A DNA stretch of 64,000 nucleotides, taken from the NCBI RefSeq assembly GCF_018069625.1, contig NZ_CP072941.1:1736001-1800000 (forward strand). The letters are read 5' to 3'. The DNA comes from Streptomyces yatensis (GTDB lineage Bacteria; Actinomycetota; Actinomycetes; Streptomycetales; Streptomycetaceae). Shown one piece after another: positions 35,578 to 43,373 of this stretch. A model generated the notes under the pieces. That model searched no databases, had not been told where the DNA came from, and saw only the letters and a list, made by a program, of their open reading frames with translations. The first letter of the stretch is position 1. Each line of letters begins with the position of its first letter. Both the position numbers and the translations under genes were made by a program.

Positions 35578-35795
35578 ATGGTTGAGCGGTTGAACAACCC
35601 TGCCGGTCGGTTGCGTGTACTTCTTTTGGACCTGTACGGCGCCTACCCCGATAGCACTACCCGGCAGCGTCCAGCCTTGGAATGCCGTCGCTCAGTTTCT
35701 GGTGCCCGACAAGGCGGTGGACTCTCCACAGGTTCTTTCGGCTATCGCGCAGGTACTGGCACTTCCGAGCGAGGTTCGATCCGCAGTGACACCGC
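35578..35795 (+). pseudogene. Truncated, frameshifted hypothetical gene
   Basis: ATG 35578 opens a family-like start (MVERLNNPAGRLRVLLLDLYG) that shifts near 35650-35662 into a second frame reading LPGSVQPWNAVAQFLVPDKAVDSPQVLSAIAQVLALPSEV. That frame then breaks off at about 35795, where the reverse-strand arsN fragment begins. Two lesions and a lost 3' end mark it as a remnant. The family is unknown. Confidence 0.6.
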
Positions 35796-35797
35796 GA

Positions 35798-35954
35798 CGT
35801 GTCGGTGGTCCGCGAGTTTGGCGATGTCGAAGGCTTTCCAGCGGGGCGCGGTGGTCTCGAAGGTGGCGTTCCGTTCGTCGATGCCGAGTTGGTAGATCGC
35901 CAGGACCTCATCGGCGTGCTCGGCCGTCAGGCCGGTGATGCGGACCGTCTCCGG
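35798..35954 (-). pseudogene. N-terminal fragment of ArsN-like GNAT acetyltransferase
   Basis: Directly after arsC on the minus strand the reading frame gives VRITGLTAEHADEVLAIYQLGIDERNATFETTAPRW. This is a GNAT N-terminus of the phosphinothricin/arsinothricin acetyltransferase (ArsN) type. No start codon fits between the arsC stop and it (the codon position is ACG). The frame ends after about 50 residues by truncation at the 35798 junction. The enzyme domain (acetyl-CoA loop) is missing. Confidence 0.6.
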
Positions 35955-35963
35955 CGTGAAGGG

Positions 35964-36392
35964 TCACCCGTGGCCTCCAGCCGTGAGTTCACCGACGAGG
36001 CCCTGAATGCGGGCCCGGATCTCGTCGCGGATGGGCCGTACCGCCGCAACACCCTGCCCGGCCGGATCATCGAGCTTCCAGTCCAGGTAGGTCTTGCCGG
36101 GGAAGTAGGGGCAGGCGTCGCCGCAGCCCATGGTGATGACCACGTCCGAGGCTTGCACGGCTTCGGCGGTCAGCACCTTCGGGATCTCTGCGGCGATGTC
36201 GATGCCGACTTCCGCCATGGCCTCCACCACGGCGGGGTTGACGTGCTCGGCGGGTGCCGAACCGGCGGAGCGGACTGCGACGCGGTCGCCCGCGAGGTGG
36301 GTGAGGAAGGCGGCGGCCATCTGGGAGCGGCCCGCGTTGTGGACGCAGACGAACAGCACGGACGGCATCTCGGCGGTCTGGGGGTCAGACAC
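35964..36392 (-). CDS. arsC: Arsenate reductase, low-molecular-weight phosphatase type
   Basis: A 142-residue protein with an intact P-loop C-x5-R at VCVHNAGRS (Cys16, Arg22) and the redox cysteine pair MGCGDACP (Cys90, Cys94) with the later DWKLDDP Asp. This is the thioredoxin-coupled ArsC type known from Streptomyces and Staphylococcus, which reduces arsenate to arsenite for export. The stop of the Acr3 fragment overlaps its start. With no complete efflux gene beside it, it may no longer give useful resistance. Confidence 0.88.
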   Translation of the reverse strand: MSDPQTAEMPSVLFVCVHNAGRSQMAAAFLTHLAGDRVAVRSAGSAPAEHVNPAVVEAMAEVGIDIAAEIPKVLTAEAVQASDVVITMGCGDACPYFPGKTYLDWKLDDPAGQGVAAVRPIRDEIRARIQGLVGELTAGGHG

Positions 36393-36718
36393 GGGCGGAA
36401 CCTTCCTGGGCGGGAGCCTGTTCGGCGGCCATGGGGGTGGGCTGGGGGAAGTAGCGGCGGGCGGCGAGGGCCACGTAGACGAGGCCGATCAGTACGGGAA
36501 CCTCGATGAGCGGGCCGACGACTCCGGCCAGGGCCTGTCCGGAGGAGGCGCCGAAGGTCGCGATGGCGACGGCGATGGCGAGTTCGAAGTTGTTGCCCGC
36601 AGCGGTGAACGCCAGCGTCGTGGAGCGCGGATAGTCCAGGCCCACCGCCTTGCCCAGTGCCATGGACCCGGTCCACATCACGGCGAAGTAGACCAGCAGC
36701 GGCAGCGCGATTCCGGGT
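36385..36718 (-). pseudogene. C-terminal fragment of Acr3/ArsB arsenite permease
   Basis: About 110 residues of an Acr3 C-terminus: [78 protein letters not shown], about one third of the usual length. It ends next to the arsC start in the normal operon order. Upstream its frame joins at about 36719 to unrelated sequence. Confidence 0.82.
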
Positions 36719-36803
36719 CCAACGGCACGACACCGTCCACCAACACGAGCAGCGCCGAGCCCGGAGCCTCGATCACGCCCACCACCCACTCCGGATGATG
36801 CAT
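36719..36803 (-). pseudogene. N-terminal fragment of an unidentified gene fused to acr3
   Basis: ATG 36803 opens about 27 coding-like residues ([20 protein letters not shown]). Third-position GC is very high, then the Acr3 fragment begins in another frame. A GCAAC-GTT-GTTGC element lies just upstream. It looks like the start of a gene that lost its body by deletion; family not recognised. Confidence 0.45.
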
Positions 36804-36858
36804 ACAACGCAACGTTGTTGCACTCCGGTGCGTGAGCGGTAAGTCCCCTGACCGAATG

Positions 36859-36866
36859 CTCCGGAC
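36859..36866. repeat. Left 8-bp target duplication of the IS256 element
   Basis: CTCCGGAC precedes the left inverted repeat and is repeated exactly at 38246-38253. Confidence 0.9.
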
Positions 36867-38245
36867 GGGACTGTCAAACGAGTGGTGTAACTGGGTAGTT
36901 GGGATTACTGACGGGCCGCTGAGAGGCGGCCGTCGAAGGTGATGTCGAAGGCGTTCAGGGCGGTCTTCCAGCGCATGGTCCAGCGGGCCTGACCTTTGCC
37001 GGTGGGGTCGAGGGACATGATCGCCATGTAGACGCACTTCAACGCGGACTGCTCGTTGGGGAAGTGCCCGCGGGCTTTCACTGCCCGACGGATCCGCGCG
37101 TTCACCGACTCGATCGCATTCGTGGTGCAGACGATGCGGCGGATCTCGGTGTCGAATCGCAGGAATGGGGCGAACTCCTCCCAGGCGTTCTCCCAGAGTT
37201 TCACGATGGCCGGATACTTCCGGCCCCAGGCATCGGCGAACTCGGCGAACCGGTCCAGGGCGGCCTCCTCGGTCGGGGCGGTGTAGACCGGCTTGAGCAG
37301 TTTGGCGATCTTGTCCCAGTCCTGGCGTGCCGCGTAGCGGAAGGAGTTCCGCAGCAGGTGGACCACGCAGGTCTGCACGATCGTCTTCGGCCAGACGGTC
37401 TCCACCGCTTCGGGCAGGCCCTTCAGCCCGTCGCAGACCAGCATGAGCACGTCGGTGACGCCGCGATTCTTGATCTCGGTGAGGATGTGCAGCCAGTGCT
37501 TGGCGCCCTCGCCGCCGTCGCCGGCCCACAGCCCCAGGATCTCGCGCCGGCCCTCGGTGGTGACGGCCAGAGCCACATAGATAGGCCGATTGGCCACCGC
37601 GCCGTCACGGATCTTCACGTGGATGGCGTCGATGAAGACGACCGGATAGACGGCGTCGAGGGGACGGCTCTGCCATTCGGCCATGCCCTCCAGCACCTTG
37701 TCGGTGATGGTGGAGATGGTCTGGCGGGAGACGTCGGCGCCATAGACCTCCGCCAGGTGAGCCTGGACCTCGCCGGTGGTCAGGCCTTTCGCGGCCAGCG
37801 AGATGACCATCTCGTCGACGCCGGTCAGGCGCTTCTGCCGCTTCTTGACGATCTTCGGTTCGAAGGAGCCGTCACGGTCGCGGGGCACGGTTATCTCCAC
37901 CGGGCCGACGTCGGTCAAGACGGTCTTGGAGCGTTTGCCGTTGCGGGAGTTGCCGCCGTTCTTCCCGGCCGCATCGTGCTTGTCGTAGCCGAGATGGTCG
38001 GTGATCTCGCCTTCCAGGGCGGACTCCAGCAGCCGCTTGGTCAGCTGCTGCAACAGCCCGCCCTCGCCGGTCAGTTGCAGGCCCTCGGCCTGAGCCCGAC
38101 CCACCAGCTCCTCGATCAGCTGGTCGTCCACGGCCTTCGCCGACGCAGCTTTCGTTGGCTCGACAGCCTCGGACTCGGACACGTTCTCACTGGTCATCGA
38201 TGCATCTTCCATGATCGGGAGTTACACCGAACGTCTTACAGTCCC
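36867..38245. mobile_element. Complete IS256-family insertion sequence (1379 bp)
   Basis: The ends are imperfect inverted repeats. Left reads GGGACTGTCAAACGAGTGGTGTAACT and right, on the other strand, GGGACTGTAAGACGTTCGGTGTAACT. They bracket a single transposase gene. An exact 8-bp target duplication (CTCCGGAC) flanks both ends, the length expected for IS256/mutator elements. Perfect duplications mean the insertion is recent. Confidence 0.93.
36905..38212 (-). CDS. IS256-family (mutator-type) transposase
   Basis: A 435-residue DDE transposase. The N-terminal domain binds the repeat ends. SRNGKRSKTVLTDVGPVEITVPRDRDGSFEPKIV is family-typical. The DDE triad is visible as FIDAIHVKIRDG (Asp), VCDGLKGLPEAV (Asp) and TTNAIESVNARIRR (Glu). 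The length is full and no break was seen, so the element should be active. A start at ATG 38212 or the next Met five codons in (MTSENVSE) are both possible. Confidence 0.93.
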   Translation of the reverse strand: MEDASMTSENVSESEAVEPTKAASAKAVDDQLIEELVGRAQAEGLQLTGEGGLLQQLTKRLLESALEGEITDHLGYDKHDAAGKNGGNSRNGKRSKTVLTDVGPVEITVPRDRDGSFEPKIVKKRQKRLTGVDEMVISLAAKGLTTGEVQAHLAEVYGADVSRQTISTITDKVLEGMAEWQSRPLDAVYPVVFIDAIHVKIRDGAVANRPIYVALAVTTEGRREILGLWAGDGGEGAKHWLHILTEIKNRGVTDVLMLVCDGLKGLPEAVETVWPKTIVQTCVVHLLRNSFRYAARQDWDKIAKLLKPVYTAPTEEAALDRFAEFADAWGRKYPAIVKLWENAWEEFAPFLRFDTEIRRIVCTTNAIESVNARIRRAVKARGHFPNEQSALKCVYMAIMSLDPTGKGQARWTMRWKTALNAFDITFDGRLSAARQ

Positions 38246-38253
38246 CTCCGGAC
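38246..38253. repeat. Right 8-bp target duplication of the IS256 element
   Basis: CTCCGGAC follows the right inverted repeat end CAGTCCC and matches 36859-36866 exactly. Confidence 0.9.
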
Positions 38254-38273
38254 TCGCCTCGCTCAGGACGTCA

Positions 38274-39035
38274 CTATTCCTCGGGACCAGCAAGAATGAA
38301 GTCCTCGCGCCGTGCAGTCTGTTGCATCGTTTCCAAAAGCCGAGCTTCGGCGATGTCGGCGTAATGGTCGGACAGCTCAACGCCGATGAACTGCCGTCCC
38401 TCCCGCAGCGCGGCCACACCGGTGCTGCCGGACCCGGCGAATGGGTCGAGGACGGTGCCCGCTGGCGGGCAGATCTTTACCAGCTCCTGCATCACCTCAA
38501 CGGGCTTCTGGGTGATGTGCACCCGGTCCTTCCTCGGCTGACTCGCCGTATAGAGACCGGGGAGGTAGACGGGGTTGCGGTTGGCGTCGACCGGGCCCTT
38601 GGTACCCCACACGATGTACTCGCAGGATTGCTTGAGGCGGCCCTTCTGCGGTCGGGAGACCGGCTTGTGCCAGGAGGCGATGCCACGCCAGGTCCACCCG
38701 GCGGCCTGCAAGGCGTCAGTGGTGGTGGGAAGTTGCCGCCAGTCGGTGAAGACGAGGGCGGTGCCGGACTCGACGGTGGCCCGGTAGGACTCGGTCAGCA
38801 ACAGGGTGAGCCAGAACCCGTAGGAATGCTGGTCGCGGTTCTCTCCGGGAAAGTTGGCGAGATTGTGCTCAGCCGACGCAGCGGTGTACTTCGCTCGTGC
38901 GGTCCGTCCGGTCCGCTCCGAGCTGGTGCGCCCGCCGGAGTTGTAGGGCGGGTCGGTAATCAAGGCGTCGACGCTGGCGTCCGGGAGTTCGGACAGCACG
39001 GTAAGTGCATCGCCTCGGTGCAGGGTGTAGGGCAT
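38274..39035 (-). CDS. Orphan beta-type DNA methyltransferase (DPPY)
   Basis: A 253-residue protein. The catalytic motif DPPYNSGG is at residues 28-35 and the cofactor loop LDPFAGSGSTG at 196-206; motif IV precedes motif I, so it is a beta-class N6-adenine or N4-cytosine methyltransferase. ITQKPVEVMQELV is also conserved. I start it at ATG 39035, where the family begins (MPYTLHRGDAL). A longer in-frame ORF to 39200 has no support. No restriction gene or recognition subunit lies next to it, so it is an orphan, perhaps for element self-protection. Confidence 0.84.
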   Translation of the reverse strand: MPYTLHRGDALTVLSELPDASVDALITDPPYNSGGRTSSERTGRTARAKYTAASAEHNLANFPGENRDQHSYGFWLTLLLTESYRATVESGTALVFTDWRQLPTTTDALQAAGWTWRGIASWHKPVSRPQKGRLKQSCEYIVWGTKGPVDANRNPVYLPGLYTASQPRKDRVHITQKPVEVMQELVKICPPAGTVLDPFAGSGSTGVAALREGRQFIGVELSDHYADIAEARLLETMQQTARREDFILAGPEE

Positions 39036-39588
39036 GTCAGCAAGCTCTCTCTCAGCAAGCGGGCGCTCACATTTTTCGATCCACAAAAGGTATGCGCGCG
39101 CCAGGGGAAGCTCAGCCCTCTTGACCGGATTCGACGAGATCGAGGGCTGTTGATTCGCTGGAGAGTAATGAGTGATTCCGGCCGCACCAAGCCATGACAA
39201 GGCGTCCTATGGCGGCCGCGTCCGCTCGTTTGGTGCGGCCGGATTTCGTGCCTACAGTCTCGGTGTGCTCGACAGGCAGGACACATCTCTGACCCATCTG
39301 GGCTGTGTCGATGCGTGCTGCCTTATTTTTCAAGCTGCCATCCGAATCAGCGTGTTGTGGGACTCCTCCGGGCTGGAGAAAGAGATTGCTCATATGTGGC
39401 GTGTGAGATTACCTGAGCGGCTTGCTGCCGCTCTTGGCTGAGCGGTCCGGTGCTCGAGGCTTATCGGTCCCGGGCACCGGTTCCGCCACCCCCCTGTCCC
39501 GGGGTATTCGATCCTCGACCAGTGTGGTGCGGGTGACCTTTTCGACGAGAGTGCCCCGCGCCCACCGCCTACTCGTAAGGAGTTGCCA
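39036..39588. other. 553-bp spacer before the lysozyme/NlpC gene
   Basis: No convincing gene. The left part (39100-39400) is lower in GC than neighbours. Overlapping short ORFs exist on both strands but none has an SD or a strong coding pattern. It may hold the promoters of the divergent methyltransferase and conjugation genes. Confidence 0.55.
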
Positions 39589-39669
39589 ATGCGGCATTCT
39601 CTCTCACACCCATCTCCGTGGCCGGGCACGCGACGTGCTCACCGTCCTGCGACCGATCCGCGTTCGTGA
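39589..39669 (+). CDS. Possible 26-residue leader ORF coupled to the lysozyme gene
   Basis: ATG 39589 is preceded by a good SD (AAGGAG, seven bases upstream) and opens 26 codons rich in Ser, Pro, His and Arg, ending in TGA at 39667. That TGA overlaps the GTG 39666 start of the next gene (GTGA). Such an arrangement may couple the translation of the two. No function is known for the peptide and it may be only a leader. Confidence 0.35.
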   Translation: MRHSLSHPSPWPGTRRAHRPATDPRS

Positions 39670-40794
39670 ACAAGTCCTTGTTGGTCGTCGGCACGGTGGT
39701 GACCACGCCGATGCTGCTGATCGCTCCACTGGCAATGACGGTGGCCGGTGCGCACGATTCCCAGACGGCCTGCAAAAGACTCCGCCGCAGGTGACGTTGC
39801 AGTTGCGGCGGTCGCGAAGCAGGTGCGATCAATCCTCAAAGGCAGCAAGAGTAGCTCTGTCCATGTGGCCGGACTCGATGCTCCGGAGGAGCAGGTCCCG
39901 AACGCCAAGAAGATCCAGGCCACTGGCATCACAATGAAGATCCCGCCCCGGGGACAGGTGGTCGCCTTGGCCACCGCCTTGCAGGAGTCGGGTCTGCGGA
40001 ACCTCAACTACGGCGATCGTGACTCGTTCGGGTTGTTCCAGCAGCGGCCGAGCCAGGGCTGGGGCACGAACCAGCAGGTGCGGGACCCGGTGCACGCCTC
40101 GACCTCGTTCTACGAACACCTACAGGAGGTCTCGGGGTGGCAGTCGATGACCGCCGCCCAGGCCGCCCAGGCCGTTCAGGTGAGCGCCTATCCCGACGCG
40201 TATGCGAAGTGGGAGCCGCTGGCCAACACCCTGCAGAAGGCCCTCGCCAAGTCCCTCAAGAACGGCGGAGGTTCTGGCAATGGCACCGACAAGGGCGGCA
40301 AAGACGGCGCTTCCGCTGTCGGCGAGTGTGGGAACGAGGGATCGTTGTTCGGTCCGAACCCGAAAGGGGCCGTTCCGAAGGGCTACACGATCCCGGCCTC
40401 GGTGCCCGAGCCGGTGCGCAAGTCCATTCGGTGGGGCCTGGGCCAGCTCGGAACGCCGTACCAGTGGGGCGGGTCGTGCGCGCACGCGCACGGCAAGGAC
40501 CCGATGGGCCGGTGTGACTGCTCCGGCTTGGTGCAGGCGTCTTACAAGGCCGGCGGCATCCGCCTCTCGCGGACCACGTACACCCAGGTCAAGGAAGGCA
40601 AGGCAGTCAGTCTGGACCGGCTGAGGGCCGGAGATCTGCTGTTCACCCGCGGGACGGCCGCCCGGCCGGAGCACGTCGGCATGTACATCGGCCGTGACCT
40701 GATTCTGCAGGCACCGCGCACCGGTGACGTTGTGAAGATCACCCGGCTCGCCGACTGGCGCCCTTCCATCCTCGCCGCGCGCCGCATCGTCTGA
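39666..40794 (+). CDS. Secreted lytic transglycosylase/NlpC-P60 peptidase of conjugation module, with frameshift
   Basis: A two-domain wall hydrolase: a lysozyme-like region (QVVALATALQESGLRNLNYG, DSFGLFQQRPSQGWG) then NlpC/P60 (GTPYQWGG, DCSGLVQASYKAG with catalytic Cys, PEHVGMYIG with His). It opens a cell-wall path for the conjugation pore. The signal peptide (NKSLLVVGTVVTTPMLLIAPLAM) from GTG 39666 is in one frame; the domains are in the next. A run of four As at 39774-39777 where three would keep frame explains it. The open frame from ATG 39748 lacks a signal peptide. Either a sequencing slip or a real loss; both readings are given here. Confidence 0.85.
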
Positions 40795-40878
40795 GGCGCG
40801 TTCCGCTCTCTCCCCTTCCTTCCCCTCCCTCGCACGACCTCCGGGCTCTCGCATGCCCGAACCCGAACAGGAGTTTCC

Positions 40879-41187
40879 TTGAAGCTCGCACGTCACATGC
40901 AGAACCTGGCCTACAACCCAGGTGTCCACCCCAAGGGGGGTGGTCTGCCCGGCCTCGACGTACTGAAGAACGTCATGGGCTCGATCAATCTCTTCGGCAT
41001 CATCGCCACCGTCGGCGCCCTTGCCCTCTCGGCCCTGATCTGGGCCTGGGGTCACCACAGCGGGGGCCACCAGGCCGAGCAGAACGGCAAGAAGGGCACG
41101 GTCGTCGCGGCGGGATGCGCCCTGCTGCTGGGGGCGGCAAACGGGATCGTGACGTTCTTCTCGGCAATGGGGACGCAGGTCCACTGA
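40879..41187 (+). CDS. Small two-helix membrane protein, DUF6112-like
   Basis: A 102-residue protein with two membrane helices (about residues 37-58 and 73-95) and an N-terminal LAYNPGVHPKGGGLPGLDVLKNV motif. Actinobacterial ICEs have such proteins (DUF6112) at this place in the T4SS gene order. It resembles the small pore subunits of other type IV systems (VirB2/pilin-like topology). TTG 40879 follows an AGGAG by five bases. Its stop overlaps the next gene's ATG by one base. Confidence 0.75.
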   Translation: MKLARHMQNLAYNPGVHPKGGGLPGLDVLKNVMGSINLFGIIATVGALALSALIWAWGHHSGGHQAEQNGKKGTVVAAGCALLLGAANGIVTFFSAMGTQVH

Positions 41188-41870
41188 TGTCGACGAAACG
41201 ACTCTCCTCTCAGCCGAAGCAGTCCGTCGGCGAGTCCCCGTCGACGCTGCTACGTACGGCGATGGTCGGCATCGTCCTGGCCGTGCTGGCGGCCGTCGCC
41301 GGCCTGGTCGGCTACCTCACCCGGCCCGGGGCCCCGGAGCAGCCCGCCCCATCCGGCTCGAAACCCGTGTCCTCGATGCCGCGCGCGACACCGCATCCCG
41401 GTGCGAAGGACGCTGTCGCGAGGCCGCCGCACACCAGCGACCCGGTCACCTTCGCGAAGGCCGCGACTACCGCGCTGTGGGCGTACGACACCCGAGACTT
41501 CTCCCGCACCGAGCATCTGACCGGGCTCCAGGAGTGGATGACCGGCGAGAAGCGATACCGCGACTGGAAGTCAGTGAGCGACCAGGTACCGAGCAAGCAG
41601 CTGTGGTCACGGATGCACGACAACCAGCAGCATGCGGCGGCATCGGTGGACGAGGGACATCTGCCGGAAGCGTTCAAGAGCGCCATGTCCCAGGACCCTG
41701 GCGCGATCACTCAGGCGTATGTCTACGCCGTCACCGTCACCGGCAAGCAGTCCATTGCCTGGAAGGGCTCCGGAGCCGGGGCCGAGCCGCGGTCGACCAC
41801 GCTCGCCGTCCAGTGCCGACCCGACCACGACTGCGCTCTCTCCGGCGTGCTGCCGGAGGTCGCCCCATGA
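41187..41870 (+). CDS. Single-pass T4SS protein, VirB8-like layout
   Basis: A 227-residue protein. A cytoplasmic N-terminus is followed by one membrane helix at about residues 23-45 (MVGIVLAVLAAVAGLVGYL), a Pro/Ser linker, then a soluble domain (TFAKAATTALWAYDTRDFSRTEHLTGLQEWM to the end). The layout matches VirB8/TcpC-type assembly proteins with an NTF2-like domain; the fold is inferred, not proven. Its ATG overlaps the DUF6112-like stop, so the two are co-translated. Confidence 0.65.
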   Translation: MSTKRLSSQPKQSVGESPSTLLRTAMVGIVLAVLAAVAGLVGYLTRPGAPEQPAPSGSKPVSSMPRATPHPGAKDAVARPPHTSDPVTFAKAATTALWAYDTRDFSRTEHLTGLQEWMTGEKRYRDWKSVSDQVPSKQLWSRMHDNQQHAAASVDEGHLPEAFKSAMSQDPGAITQAYVYAVTVTGKQSIAWKGSGAGAEPRSTTLAVQCRPDHDCALSGVLPEVAP

Positions 41871-41900
41871 CCTATGCCACAACCACAAAGGAGGTGCCCA

Positions 41901-43286
41901 GTGGGGGCCTGTGACCTTCCCCTGATGAACCACGTCTGCGGGGCTGTCAGCGGCGTGGTCGGCAAGACCGGCGAGGCCATCACCGACGGCATCGGCGCCT
42001 GGATCGCCAAGTCAATGGGCGAGGTCGCCCAGTCCGCCGCCGACCTGGCCACCAGGGCTGTGGACAAGACCACCGCCGTCGACTTGAACGCCGAGTGGTT
42101 TCGGCACAACTACGAGCTGATCCTCCCGATCGGGCTGGTGCTCACGGTGGGTACGTTCTGCCTCCAGCTCACCCGCGCCGCCTGGCGGCGGGACGAACGA
42201 GCCCTCGTGCAAGCGGCCTTCGGGACGATGACCGGCGTCTTCTTCGCCTTCGCCGCCATTGCCTGCACGACCGTCGCCCTCACCGTCACCGACGCGTTGA
42301 GCGCGGGCCTGTTCAAGGCCGCGAACTCCTCGGTCGACGACGCGATCCGCCGCGTGATCAAGGTCAACGATCTGGGGACGATGTACGGCCTGGGCTGGGG
42401 TATCCCCGCGATCGTCGCGCTGGGCTGCGCGGTCGGCGCGTTCTTGTACTGGGCGGTCATGGTCGCCCGCAAGGTCGGGATCCTGGTCTTGGTGACCTTG
42501 GCCGTGTTCGCCGGTGCCGGCGGGGGCTGGGAGGCCGCCAGGCGCTGGCGGCGCGGATGGATCGAGGCCACTGCCTCGCTGATCGTTAGCAAGCTGCTCA
42601 TGACGATTGTCTTCCTCCTCGGTGTTTCCGCCATGGGCAAGTCCGACTCCCACGGCGGCATCGGCGCCCTCTCGGACGCGATGGCGGGCATCGTCGTGAT
42701 GGTCCTGGTTCTGCTCTGCCCCTACGCCACCTACCGGTTCGTGCACTGGGCCTCCGACGGAGGCGGACACGACGACCTGCACCGCACCGGCGTGGCCGGC
42801 GTCGGCACGGCGGCTGGTGCGGCGAGGAGCGCAGGCCAGCTGGCGATGCAGGCCAGGATGGGTGGGATTGCACCGCAGGGGCCGTCGAAGGTGCCGGGCC
42901 AGGGTGCCGGGGGCATGGCCTCGGGGATCGATCCGACCGGCGGCGGCTCCGGCAGCGGCGGTGAGGAGTCGAAGCCGACTCACTTTCGCTTCGGTGAGGA
43001 TCCGAACGCCCGAGGCGACAAGGGCCAGGCGCTGATCCGCCGTCCGCCGACCGGAGGTGGCCGAGGCCAATCCCTCATCCGCCGCCCCGGCCAGGAATCC
43101 GGCAGCAGCCCCGATGCGGCACCGCTCTCCTCCGGACCGACACCCGAAGGAGCCACCGGCGGTGCGGCGCAGCGCTACTCGGCCAGTCGCAGCAGTTCAC
43201 CTACGGGGAGCGGCTCTTCGCCGCAGGGCGGCGCCACACCACAGCGGTGGGTCTACCCCGACGAGTCCAAAGGGCCGGGTCCCTGA
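41901..43286 (+). CDS. VirB6/TrbL-like conjugal membrane channel protein
   Basis: A 461-residue protein. Six or so membrane helices lie between about residues 65 and 275 (including IGLVLTVGTFCLQLTR, GVFFAFAAIACTTVALTV and VGILVLVTLAVFAGAGGGWEAARRW). A long Gly/Ser/Pro/Gln-rich cytoplasmic tail follows (about 300-461), with repeated LIRRP motifs. This is the VirB6/TrbL pattern of the inner-membrane channel. GTG 41901 has AAGGAGGTG five bases upstream, the strongest SD in the region. Confidence 0.78.
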   Translation: MGACDLPLMNHVCGAVSGVVGKTGEAITDGIGAWIAKSMGEVAQSAADLATRAVDKTTAVDLNAEWFRHNYELILPIGLVLTVGTFCLQLTRAAWRRDERALVQAAFGTMTGVFFAFAAIACTTVALTVTDALSAGLFKAANSSVDDAIRRVIKVNDLGTMYGLGWGIPAIVALGCAVGAFLYWAVMVARKVGILVLVTLAVFAGAGGGWEAARRWRRGWIEATASLIVSKLLMTIVFLLGVSAMGKSDSHGGIGALSDAMAGIVVMVLVLLCPYATYRFVHWASDGGGHDDLHRTGVAGVGTAAGAARSAGQLAMQARMGGIAPQGPSKVPGQGAGGMASGIDPTGGGSGSGGEESKPTHFRFGEDPNARGDKGQALIRRPPTGGGRGQSLIRRPGQESGSSPDAAPLSSGPTPEGATGGAAQRYSASRSSSPTGSGSSPQGGATPQRWVYPDESKGPGP

Positions 43287-43373
43287 CCCAGCATCCCCTG
43301 GGGGCCGGACTCCGGCCCGTCCTCAGGTCCTTCTTTTCTAGCCCCTCTTTCACGTCCATAGGACAGCTTCGCC

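Noticed and set aside
35657..35911. Minus-strand ORF of 84 codons
   Set aside because: It is out of frame with the visible ArsN-like fragment and is rich in Arg/Ser/Pro.
37064..38299. Plus-strand 411-codon ORF
   Set aside because: It is the antisense of the IS256 transposase.
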